A program made the translations under genes and the position numbers. Below are positions 16,804-25,059 of a DNA stretch of 64,000 bases, in pieces. Positions within the stretch are counted from its first letter, which is position 1. Every line of letters begins with the position of its first letter. The notes below the pieces were generated by a model, which worked only from the letters and a program-made list of their open reading frames with translations, did not search any database and was not told the origin of the DNA. Origin of the DNA: Clostridia bacterium (lineage in GTDB: Bacteria > Bacillota > Clostridia > Peptostreptococcales > Anaerovoracaceae); NCBI GenBank assembly GCA_910575405.1, contig CAJTER010000016.1, positions 25,807 to 89,806 of the forward strand. The letters run 5' to 3'.

Positions 16804-18582
16804 TCATTCCCTGCCCGGTAATAGAGCGCTGTCCTGAATCATTTGAATGGTCCGTACCAGATCGTTTTCTGCAAAGATCCCCTTTTTGTTGATCATCTCC
16901 TGAACATCGGATGGCTCTGAATGCCCCGGCAAAATCGTGTTAAGGCGGCCACCCATAAAGACGATGTATTTCTTGTCCCGCCTTTCCATTTCCTTCAGAA
17001 GCAGTTCCGCAATGCCCAGAGCCTGTCCGTTATGCGTGCTGACTCCAATGCAGGTAATGCCCTCTTCATCTGCAGTATCAAAAATATAAGGGACTGATGA
17101 GTCTACTCCTGCGTCTACGATTTTAGCTCCGGCATTTTCCAGTATGCTCTTCACATATTGGATGCCGTATACGTGGGCGTCTGTAGAAGCAACCAGCACC
17201 TTTTTTCCCTTCAGAGTATTGGTCAGGCCTGCGCTCTTTACTCTGGCAGCGCTTTCCTCCACCATATTTTTGGTCAGCTTTCCCATGTCCGTATAATAAT
17301 TCACATGAACTTCGCCCGTTTCCTTTGCGCTGGGATGGAAGGTTTCCTCAAACAGGCCTGCGTTAAAGTTTTTGATAAACATCAGCATCTGCATGGGATC
17401 CTTGATATCTATACCTGCCGAGTCCAGAACCTCCAGCATATTGTGGAAAAATCGGGTTCCTTCCCGTTTCAGTACTTCTGCCATTTCGTCAATTGCAGTA
17501 AAATCAATAACCTCCTCCCACTGCTCGATGTTCTCCTCCAGCCTGGAACATACGCCCAGCATACCTTTGATAGCATCGATGGTAGGAACGTGTACCTTTT
17601 CTGTAATCGGCACCGGCAAAATAACGGCTCCCGTATTGTATCTGCGTTCTGCCAGAACAGCCATGAGCATTTCCTGAGAAAGCATGCCATAATTTGCTTC
17701 AATATCGTGATCCCAGAATCTCGTGGTGTTTGCCTGGATTTTGGCAACAGGCAGGGGCTGTTTTTCCGTCCAAAGCGCATCATAGAGAGCTTTCAGCAGA
17801 GCTGCCCGAATTCGGATATCGCTGATCAGTCCACCGTAATTAACCTGGTAAATAACGCCGCACAGTTCTGTGCTGACATATTGTTCAAAGAGAGCGTAGC
17901 CTACCCATGCGATGGCATCTTTGCAATAGCTCGGGTAGGTATCGTCCAAATATCCGCTGACGCCAAAGCCTTCGTCCCATTTTGTAGAGAGGACGCCCAT
18001 AACCCGCAGCATATCGCTCACATATTTTACATGGTCATCACAGCCCGGATAATTCCAGAGAAGCTGTGAGAAGCAGCCTACCTGGTAGGAGCCCGCCTTC
18101 AGCGCGTTGATGCCGTTAAACCACGCATTTGGTACGGCCAGTACCTGATCGGACTGAATCACTTCCATACCCTCAATGTTTCCCAGAGCCATAAAGTCTT
18201 CTGGTGTTTCCAGCACATAACTGGTATTTTTAGAGTCATATTGCCGCAGTTCTTTTGGGATTGCGCTCAATGTGCTGGGAATTGCCAGGGTTGAGTGGTA
18301 ATTGATCCCAAGCTTTTTGCACCAGCGCTGGAGCTCTTTTATGCCCTCCACTTCCTCTTCAATGGTTGCCAGCCCTACATTGGAAAACCAGGAAATTTCC
18401 TTTCGCTCTTTATGCGCCTTAAAATATTCCAGGTAATTGTCAAACTGGCTGTCTCTTACAAGGCGGCTCCTTCCAGCTTTGATGGAGGGACCCCTTTTTC
18501 TCCCTTCCTCCAGTATGTCCTGTCCTTTTGGCAAATTTTTCGGAATCAGGCTCTTTATATAATCTTTTGTTGCACCTGTCAT
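16804..18582 (-). CDS. Fused cobalamin-dependent mutase (glutamate/2-methyleneglutarate mutase-like)
   Basis: A 592-residue cytoplasmic protein. The C-terminal 130 residues are a B12-binding domain: D468-A-H470-V-Y-G473 is the DxHxxG motif whose His ligates cobalt, followed by the ITCIGVSTHNG and YIVFMGG strands. The first 440 residues look like the TIM-barrel component of glutamate mutase (a CGVIYQVNYGGLISDIRI segment, later NTGAVILPVPITEKVHVPTI). Glutamate mutase usually has these as two proteins; 2-methyleneglutarate mutase is fused and of similar length. The rearranged substrate is unknown; flanking semialdehyde-type aminotransferases suggest an amino or oxo acid. A sigma-54 promoter lies at 18641-18657. 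A decayed paralogue is at 24370-25040. Confidence 0.75.
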   Translation of the reverse strand: MTGATKDYIKSLIPKNLPKGQDILEEGRKRGPSIKAGRSRLVRDSQFDNYLEYFKAHKERKEISWFSNVGLATIEEEVEGIKELQRWCKKLGINYHSTLAIPSTLSAIPKELRQYDSKNTSYVLETPEDFMALGNIEGMEVIQSDQVLAVPNAWFNGINALKAGSYQVGCFSQLLWNYPGCDDHVKYVSDMLRVMGVLSTKWDEGFGVSGYLDDTYPSYCKDAIAWVGYALFEQYVSTELCGVIYQVNYGGLISDIRIRAALLKALYDALWTEKQPLPVAKIQANTTRFWDHDIEANYGMLSQEMLMAVLAERRYNTGAVILPVPITEKVHVPTIDAIKGMLGVCSRLEENIEQWEEVIDFTAIDEMAEVLKREGTRFFHNMLEVLDSAGIDIKDPMQMLMFIKNFNAGLFEETFHPSAKETGEVHVNYYTDMGKLTKNMVEESAARVKSAGLTNTLKGKKVLVASTDAHVYGIQYVKSILENAGAKIVDAGVDSSVPYIFDTADEEGITCIGVSTHNGQALGIAELLLKEMERRDKKYIVFMGGRLNTILPGHSEPSDVQEMINKKGIFAENDLVRTIQMIQDSALLPGRE

Positions 18583-18640
18583 ATCTGACCTCCTTTTATT
18601 CTCTCAAATAAGAATCAATTACTGCTATGTATATAATTAA

Positions 18641-18657
18641 CGCAAGCACCATACCAA
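18641..18657 (-). promoter_or_regulatory. Sigma-54 promoter for the cobalamin mutase
   Basis: Minus strand reads TTGGTATGGTGCTTGCG with GG-N10-GC spacing, about 50 bases upstream of the mutase start. It faces away from the sigma-54 activator gene, giving a divergent activator/target pair. Confidence 0.8.
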
Positions 18658-18785
18658 CCTGCCCCTTCGCCCATTTTTTCCGGCTCGATTTCTTCAAGAG
18701 GCTTTTTTGTTGAAAATTCAGTATTTATTCACATTCTTTTAAAAATTAATCTTCGCGATCTCCACCATTTATTCATTTGTTTCAA

Positions 18786-18801
18786 TTTTATAGTTTATTT
18801 T
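18786..18801 (-). promoter_or_regulatory. Candidate sigma-54 activator site 2
   Basis: Minus strand AAAATAAACTATAAAA, identical to site 1, centred about 144 bases upstream of the -24/-12 element at 18641-18657 and about 35 bases before the activator gene's own -35. It could serve activation and autoregulation. Confidence 0.4.
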
Positions 18802-18835
18802 AGGTTTTTTATGGACACATATGCTCCTAATTCCA

Positions 18836-18864
18836 TTGCATTTTATGTTTCAATAAGGTATACT
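18836..18864 (+). promoter_or_regulatory. Sigma-70 type promoter of the sigma-54 activator gene
   Basis: TTGCAT (18836-18841), 17-base spacer, TATACT (18859-18864), 30 bases before ATG 18894. Confidence 0.65.
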
Positions 18865-18893
18865 GAAAAAAACAATAGAAAGGATTCTTTTTT

Positions 18894-21011
18894 ATGGAAA
18901 ATCAGAATACGAATAATCGAAACCTCTTAATCTGTCTAAGCAATCCCACAAACCTCGAACACATCGCATCCTCCATCCGCATGTATTTCGGAAACATTTT
19001 GAATATTGTTGCCATTCCTCCTTCCAGGCTGTTCGATCTTACCCACGAACCGGCTGCCGCTGTTATCTCACATCTGACCATCGGCACTGTAAAGGAACGC
19101 TTTCCAAAAGCCGTCCTCATCCACCAGCAGCGGGATCTGTCGGGGCAGGCCCTGGAGAAAGTCGTATCTCTGCCTGCAGGCTCCAATGCTCTGATTGTCA
19201 ACAAGCCTCTGGATGCAGCCCATGAAACCATGGATTCCCTGGCAGAGCTGGGCATCAATCATATCAATATGATCGCCTATGCTCCCGGATGTCAGGTCGA
19301 TACTTCCCACATTGATACCATCATTTACTCCGGAGTCTTTGAGCACTGTCCCAAGTTAAACTGCCAGTATATCGACATCGGCCTCAGAAAAATATCAATT
19401 TACACGATTATTGACATTGCCCGTGCCTTTAATCTTCCTTCCGAGCATGTAAAGGATTATTATAACGACATCATCCAGCAGTTCACTTCCTCCTGCTACC
19501 GCATCGATCATGCCCTCAAACAGGTCAATAATCTGAAAAATAATTTTGAAAAAATCTGTGATATCAACAACAACATTACGTTTGTCATCAATGAAAACAG
19601 CGAGATCGTCCTTTTTAACAAAACAGCAAAGAAATATTTTGATACAAAAAACGTGGACAACATTATCGGCCGAAACTATCAGCCTGTTTTCCGCCGTTAT
19701 CCGGAGCTGCTGTCTTACATCGAATCCGCCGTCCCTCTCCAGGACACTCTGATTACAATTGGGGATCAAAAACTCCTGATCTCTTCTTTTGATATGGATC
19801 TGGAGAAGAACAGAAATAAAGCCTTTATTTTGCTGCCCCTGTCCACGCTCCAAAAACGGGAAGGGCTGGTTCGTAAAAAGCTTCAGGCTACAGGCTTTAC
19901 TGCCAGACACACCTTTGATGACATTTTGGGCAGCAGCCATTTGATGAATCAATGCAAAGCTCTGGCGAAAATTTACGCAAAAACCGCTTCGCCAATTCTC
20001 ATCACTGGCGAATCTGGCACTGGAAAAGAGCTCTTTGCACAGGCCATTCACAACACTTCCTCAAGAAAGGAATCCAATTTTGTTGCCATCAATTTTGCCG
20101 CCCTTCCCGAAACTCTGGCAGAAAGCGAGCTGTTCGGATATTCGGAGGGCGCTTTTACCGGCGCTTCCAAAAGCGGGAAAGCCGGCATGTTCGAGCTGGC
20201 TCACACTGGAACGATTTTTCTGGACGAAATCGGGGATGCTTCCCTTCCTGTGCAGGCCAAGCTGCTGCGCGTTCTGGAAGAAAAGGAAGTCGTTCGCGTT
20301 GGCGGGGTCGATGTGCTCCCTGTTGATGTACGAATTATCTGCGCAACCAACAAAAATCTGGAAGCTGCTATTCAGGAGGGAACCTTCCGGGAGGATCTCT
20401 ACTATCGAATCAAAGTATTAAACCTGCAGCTAAAGCCTCTGCGGGATCGTCCTGAGGATATTGAAGAAACGCTGAACCATCTGCTGACAGGCTCTCAGGC
20501 CCAGGCTCTGGCGCAGCTCCCCGGTATGCAAGCCTTTTTGGCGCACTACAGCTGGCCCGGAAATGCCAGAGAGCTTCGTACCATTGCCGAATATATCAAT
20601 ATGCTGGCCAATCTGCCCAACCAGCAGGAAGCCATCAGCATGCTGAACCTTTATATTGAAAGCAATTTAAAAAGCACCCTTCCTTCGCCTAATACCAAAG
20701 CCGTCTCTCCCCATGCCGCCATTTCCCCTCCAAAAGAAACAATGCGTGTGGATACCGGCTATCTCAGCCAGGATCTCCTCATCATCCTACAGGCCATTTA
20801 CAGTCTGCAGAATCAGGGAATTATTGCCGGGCGAAATTCCATATGCAAAACACCGGATGCCATGCGCATTCAGCTTACAGAAGCCAAAGTAAAAAACCGG
20901 CTGAAAAAGCTGGAGGCCTTGGGCTATATCACAATTGGAAAGACAAAGCAGGGCGTTCTCCTGACTGACGCGGGGTATCAGATGCTCATGCAGAATGTGA
21001 AACAGATGTAG
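18894..21011 (+). CDS. Sigma-54-dependent activator with PAS domain and winged-helix C-terminus
   Basis: A 705-residue enhancer-binding protein. Residues 1-195 form a sensor of unknown ligand, loosely like PrpR-type N-domains. About 222-315 is a PAS-like domain. The AAA+ core (340-575) has Walker A GESGTGKE (372-379), the sigma-54 contact loop GAFTGA (419-424), Walker B IFLDEIGD (441-448) and WPGNARELR (554-562), so it should open sigma-54 promoters. The C-terminus (about 630-700) is not a Fis helix-turn-helix but looks like a winged helix (LTEAKVKNRLKKLEALGYI, then a LLTDAGYQML end). It is the only plus-strand gene in the island and lies divergent from the mutase. GAAAGGA precedes ATG 18894. 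Confidence 0.9.
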   Translation: MENQNTNNRNLLICLSNPTNLEHIASSIRMYFGNILNIVAIPPSRLFDLTHEPAAAVISHLTIGTVKERFPKAVLIHQQRDLSGQALEKVVSLPAGSNALIVNKPLDAAHETMDSLAELGINHINMIAYAPGCQVDTSHIDTIIYSGVFEHCPKLNCQYIDIGLRKISIYTIIDIARAFNLPSEHVKDYYNDIIQQFTSSCYRIDHALKQVNNLKNNFEKICDINNNITFVINENSEIVLFNKTAKKYFDTKNVDNIIGRNYQPVFRRYPELLSYIESAVPLQDTLITIGDQKLLISSFDMDLEKNRNKAFILLPLSTLQKREGLVRKKLQATGFTARHTFDDILGSSHLMNQCKALAKIYAKTASPILITGESGTGKELFAQAIHNTSSRKESNFVAINFAALPETLAESELFGYSEGAFTGASKSGKAGMFELAHTGTIFLDEIGDASLPVQAKLLRVLEEKEVVRVGGVDVLPVDVRIICATNKNLEAAIQEGTFREDLYYRIKVLNLQLKPLRDRPEDIEETLNHLLTGSQAQALAQLPGMQAFLAHYSWPGNARELRTIAEYINMLANLPNQQEAISMLNLYIESNLKSTLPSPNTKAVSPHAAISPPKETMRVDTGYLSQDLLIILQAIYSLQNQGIIAGRNSICKTPDAMRIQLTEAKVKNRLKKLEALGYITIGKTKQGVLLTDAGYQMLMQNVKQM

Positions 21012-21035
21012 GAGCATCTCCCCGCTCGCTGCAAA

Positions 21036-21080
21036 GCGTCCTGCACAGACTGACGGGTTCGTGCGGGACGCCTGCTTTTT
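21036..21080 (+). terminator. Terminator after the sigma-54 activator gene
   Basis: GCGTCCTGCAC (21036-21046) pairs with GTGCGGGACGC (21061-21071) with one wobble, followed by CTGCTTTTT. It overlaps the stop of the convergent aminotransferase. Confidence 0.8.
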
Positions 21081-22410
21081 AAAGTCTCCCAAAAACCCGA
21101 TCCAGTCTTTCAAGAGTAACTTCAATATCCTCTCTGGTATGGGCCGTCGTAAAACCGCAGTGATGCGGAAACGGCTTATCCCCGCCATAGTACATGTAGA
21201 GTTTTTCCTTAAGAGCCTCTTTGACAAATCGTTTATAAAGATCCGGCCGAAAACGTTTTACTGTTTCCGACAGCCGAAAATCCAGCTCCGGATCCTCATA
21301 TCCAAAGTAAAACGCAAACTGCGCTCCGTGGCTTCGGATGTGCCCCGGAATGTTGTGCTTTTGAAACAGCTGGTTGATTCCTCCGCAGAGCAGGGCTTCC
21401 TTTTCTTCAATGATATTGTAAAACCCCGGCTCCAGCGCCATCCTGAGACAGGCAGTGGCAGCCATGACAGACATCATGTTTCCGGAGCTGGTTCCGCTGC
21501 ACACCACCGGCCCCAGCGGGTTGAATCCATCCATAATCGCTGCCTTCCCGCCGATCAGGGCCAAAGAAAAGCCGTTTGCAATTGCTTTGGCAAAGGTGGA
21601 CAGATCCGGTTTGACTCCATAATACCCTTGAGCGCTTCCCGGCCGAAACCGCATTCCTGAAATAACTTCATCAAAAATCAGCACAATTTTCTCCTGCGTG
21701 CAAAGCTCTCTGACCTTTCGCATGTATTCCATTGTGGAAGGGACGCACCCGCAGTCATAATTGACCGGCTCCATGATAATGGCCGCGATCCGACCCCTAT
21801 ACTTTTCAAAAACATGTTTCACCGCGTTGATGTTGTTGAATTCGATCAGGCGCACGTGCTCCTCCCCATGCTCCGGAAAGCCGGGAAGTTCCGCCGTGAC
21901 TCTTCTCGTCTCGCCGAATTCGTCCAGATCCCTGCCATAGCCGCCGTTATACCAGATCATCTCATGCATACCGTGAAAGTGCCCGTCCATTTTAATGATC
22001 AGATCCCTGCCCGTGTACGCTCTTGCCAGGCGGATAGCTGCCAGGGTTGCCTCTGTTCCTGAATTGGTAATTCTGATTTTTTCTACAGTGGGAACAAGCT
22101 TTGTAAACAGCTTTGCAAATTCCACCGTATATTCCGAATCAAAGTTCATGTAAAATCCCTTATCAACGCACTTTCGAATTTCCTCTTTGATCCTGGGATG
22201 ATCAAAGCCAAACAAAATGGCCCCCGCTCCGCAGTGATAGTCGATGTATTCCTCGCCATCTGCCGTAAAAATATGGCTTCCCGAAGCGCGTTCAAGATAA
22301 AGAGGCCTTTCCAGCGTCCGGTGGATCCGTCCTCCCGCACTTCCTCCGCCCACCATTCGTTTCCGGGCCTCATGAAAAAGTTCCAAGCTCTTTTCCATAT
22401 GTATTTCCAT
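21079..22410 (-). CDS. Class III aminotransferase, glutamate-1-semialdehyde aminomutase-like (copy 2)
   Basis: A 443-residue PLP enzyme with ITNSGTEATLAAIRLAR (phosphate site), LIFDEVISGMRF (Asp for the pyridine nitrogen) and TFAKAIANGFSLA (Schiff-base Lys). The glycine-rich loop after the lysine differs from copy 1 (AIANGF versus AIGGGY), and the two proteins are clearly divergent, so they probably act on different substrates or steps. GAGAGG is 5 bases before ATG 22410; ATG 22398 is an alternative. The upstream ATG at 22479 has no ribosome site. It follows the sodium symporter by 117 bases in the same direction, so import and transamination may be co-expressed. Confidence 0.85.
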   Translation of the reverse strand: MEIHMEKSLELFHEARKRMVGGGSAGGRIHRTLERPLYLERASGSHIFTADGEEYIDYHCGAGAILFGFDHPRIKEEIRKCVDKGFYMNFDSEYTVEFAKLFTKLVPTVEKIRITNSGTEATLAAIRLARAYTGRDLIIKMDGHFHGMHEMIWYNGGYGRDLDEFGETRRVTAELPGFPEHGEEHVRLIEFNNINAVKHVFEKYRGRIAAIIMEPVNYDCGCVPSTMEYMRKVRELCTQEKIVLIFDEVISGMRFRPGSAQGYYGVKPDLSTFAKAIANGFSLALIGGKAAIMDGFNPLGPVVCSGTSSGNMMSVMAATACLRMALEPGFYNIIEEKEALLCGGINQLFQKHNIPGHIRSHGAQFAFYFGYEDPELDFRLSETVKRFRPDLYKRFVKEALKEKLYMYYGGDKPFPHHCGFTTAHTREDIEVTLERLDRVFGRL

Positions 22411-22527
22411 CCTTTCCTCTCCGCTTTTCCTGCTGTACGCCAGCAGATGCACGTGGAAAAAGTCCCAGTGCATCTGCAAAAATCTACTGCTATTTATTAA
22501 GCCCTCCTCTTATAGCCAGCTTTGGGC

Positions 22528-24123
22528 TTACATATTCAATCCAATATAATACGGGATAATCCATGTTACGATGGAGAACACAAAGATTCCAACGCCCAGC
22601 CATACAGTAGCCTTAAGCGACCTTCTGGTCTTCTCAATCTCAACCGGATCTTTCTCACCCTCCGGAACAACGAACAGAGCCGCTCTCTGTGCTTCTTCTT
22701 CCGGAGTAACCTTTGTAGCCTTGCTGGCAATGACCATTGCTATAACGTTTGAAAGGGTTCCGATAAAGTACACGTCAAGATAAATCGGGACTGTGATTCC
22801 CTGAGATGTAGTGATAACCTTCATAAGGAAGCTTACTGTGAAGCCTGCGCACATACCGGCAAAAGCTCCGGCCTTTGTAACCTTTTTACTCCAGACACTG
22901 GCGATGGCCACCGGAAGCATTGCGCAGATTACAACCGTAGCGCCGATCTGCATGATCCACCAGATGTTCGGCGGATTGGTTATGGCAATCACCGCTACAA
23001 TGGCTGCCACGATAATCATGGAGATTCTGGAAACCATTACATTTTTCTTTTCATCTTTGATTCTGAAAATATCATTGGAAATGGACGCGCCTACCAATGA
23101 CAGGAACGTTGTTGAGGATGAAATGGCCGCCGCAATGATTCCTGTTACAAGGATGACTCCTATGACGGACGGAAGAACATTTCCTGCTGCCCAGAGCCAT
23201 ACCTGTGTCGGCTCTGTATCGCCGATATCAAAGGCATGCATAAAGACTGCCCCCAGCTCCACCAGATAGTTAATGGCAAAGCATCCGATAATAACCCATA
23301 CTGCAGAGCGGATAACCGTATGCTCATCCTTTGCCATCATGTTGCGGGAGCACTGCCACGGCCCGCAGATAGCTACACCGGCCCAGCAAACGCCGTATGC
23401 CAGGAAGTAGATTACATTTTCAAGACCTGTATCATACAGGTAACCCAGCTTACCTGACCAGGACAGCAGATAGCTGGTCTCCGGATCAGCGGCAATGTCC
23501 TCAATAATGTCGTACCAGCCACCGCCTTTAACAGATATAATGATTACTGCAATTACTCCGATAGTGGTGAACAGGCCGAACATGATAGTATCTGTAATAA
23601 GTACGCCCTTTGAACCGGCTGCAATAACCATGATGGTAAAAAGAAGTACAGCCAGAAGAACACATATGTTGTAATCAAGTCCGGTTACATTAGACATGAG
23701 TGTCGCACCGCCCTGGGTAACGGACAGCAGATAAACAGCCATTGCCACAACGACTGCAATAACGGTCATAATTCCAACTGCATGAGAGCAGAAACGTTTT
23801 TCAAAGAAAGATGGGATCGTATACACATCAGCTCTTCTTAAAAACCGGCTGAAGAAGACAGCTCCCAGCACATATCCTCCGGCGCTGATTGCCGCACAGC
23901 CTGCAACTGCAACCCAGATGCCGTTGTACGCTTCTCCCGAGTCCCCCAAAAATACACCTGTACTCAGAAGAGATGCTACCATAGAACCTACGATAAGGCC
24001 TGTAGGCGCGTTTCTTCCCGCAACGAAATAATCATTGGCACTTCTTACAAATTTATTTACGACAAATGCCACGATCAAATATATGATAAAACTGATTAGG
24101 ATCGAAATCATATATATATTCAT
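22528..24123 (-). CDS. Sodium:solute symporter (SSS family)
   Basis: A 531-residue transporter with about 13 hydrophobic helices, the usual SSS size. VNKFVRSANDYFVAGRNAPTG near the first helix and GDSGEAYNGIW fit the family start; the LSVTQGGATLMSNVTG and FLSLVGASISNDIF segments match later core helices. It should import an organic solute with sodium; the substrate is probably the compound used by the surrounding enzymes. AGAGAGG lies 8 bases before ATG 24123. A 35-residue ORF sits immediately upstream in the same direction. No -24/-12 element was found in front of this pair. Confidence 0.88.
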   Translation of the reverse strand: MNIYMISILISFIIYLIVAFVVNKFVRSANDYFVAGRNAPTGLIVGSMVASLLSTGVFLGDSGEAYNGIWVAVAGCAAISAGGYVLGAVFFSRFLRRADVYTIPSFFEKRFCSHAVGIMTVIAVVVAMAVYLLSVTQGGATLMSNVTGLDYNICVLLAVLLFTIMVIAAGSKGVLITDTIMFGLFTTIGVIAVIIISVKGGGWYDIIEDIAADPETSYLLSWSGKLGYLYDTGLENVIYFLAYGVCWAGVAICGPWQCSRNMMAKDEHTVIRSAVWVIIGCFAINYLVELGAVFMHAFDIGDTEPTQVWLWAAGNVLPSVIGVILVTGIIAAAISSSTTFLSLVGASISNDIFRIKDEKKNVMVSRISMIIVAAIVAVIAITNPPNIWWIMQIGATVVICAMLPVAIASVWSKKVTKAGAFAGMCAGFTVSFLMKVITTSQGITVPIYLDVYFIGTLSNVIAMVIASKATKVTPEEEAQRAALFVVPEGEKDPVEIEKTRRSLKATVWLGVGIFVFSIVTWIIPYYIGLNM

Positions 24124-24141
24124 ACCAATAACCTCTCTTTT

Positions 24142-24249
24142 CTATTTCTTTTCTTTTGTTGGCGGGTATTCTTTATTGAACTGCCACAATGCCAACAATC
24201 CGCATACTACTACTGAACCTCCCCAAAATGCTGCCATTAAAATTTCCAT
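24142..24249 (-). CDS. 35-residue membrane peptide, probable symporter accessory protein
   Basis: A short ORF with AAAGGAGA 8 bases before ATG 24249 and a stop at 24142, only 18 bases before the symporter start. The peptide begins MEILMAAFWGGSVVVCGLLA, one membrane helix, and ends in a charged tail (KEYPPTKEKK). Tiny one-helix proteins are known to accompany some SSS and NSS symporters. Placement, ribosome site and composition support a real gene; its role is inference. Confidence 0.65.
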   Translation of the reverse strand: MEILMAAFWGGSVVVCGLLALWQFNKEYPPTKEKK

Positions 24250-24369
24250 AAGGCACGTCTCCTTTCACGTTTTCGCTCTTACCTATGCGAAAAAACTTTC
24301 AATACCTTTGCAATAACAAATTCTGTATCCTTGAAATAGCAATAGACTCGGACCTGTTCTCCTGACCAG

Positions 24370-25040
24370 TTAATGATCCCGAATCATTTTTATGGTTTTC
24401 AGGAGATCCTTATCTGCAAATACGCCTCTCCTATTAATCGTATCGCCAACATCTGACGGCTCCGAATGGCCCGGCAGTATTGTATTTAATACGCCTCCCA
24501 AAAACGGTACAAAGCGGTCTTCTCTTTTTTCCAGTTCAGCCAGAACCTCCATCGCAAGCCCCAGAGCTTGTCCGTTGTGTGTGCTGATACCTATTTTTAA
24601 TAAACATCAGCATCTGCAGTGGATCTTCAATAGTAAGCCCTGCGCCATCAATATTGTCCAGAATATTCTGAAATTTTGCTCGCCCCTGAACCCTTAAAAT
24701 TTCCGCCATTTCATCAATGGCTGCAAAGCCCACCATATCGTCCCATTGCTCAATGTTTTCTTCCAGCCTGGAGCAGGCCCCCAGCGCACCTTTAATGACC
24801 TCTATGGTAGGCACGTGCACCTTTTCGGTGATGGGGACCGGCAGGATCATTGCACCGCTGCATCCTTGCAGTAGCTGGGATATCCCCACCTGATAGCTTC
24901 CCGCACGCAAGACGCTGATACCTGTCTGCCACGCATTCGGTACTCCCAGTACCTGATCTCCCTGCATGACCTCCCAGGCCGGCCCTGGCGGCTCCAGCTT
25001 TCAGAAAGTCTGCCGGAGCCATTTCCCGGACTTGCACTTG
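24370..25040 (-). pseudogene. Decayed second copy of the cobalamin mutase
   Basis: Reading the minus strand, pieces matching the intact mutase at 16804-18582 follow one another: a start-less piece around MAPADF (frameshifted), DQVLGVPNAW and GSYQVG, a short island that can be read PSYCKDA in another frame, then MILPVPITEKVHVPTI through LQMLMFIKN, then in a shifted frame GISTHNGQALG through NTILPGHSEPSDV to the end. About 150 barrel residues and the entire DxHxxG region are missing, so no cobalamin could bind. It lies between the symporter pair and the aldehyde dehydrogenase, in the same direction. It is a non-functional paralogue from an earlier duplication of the mutase. Confidence 0.85.
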
Positions 25041-25059
25041 CTCGCCTTTTCAGGCAAAC

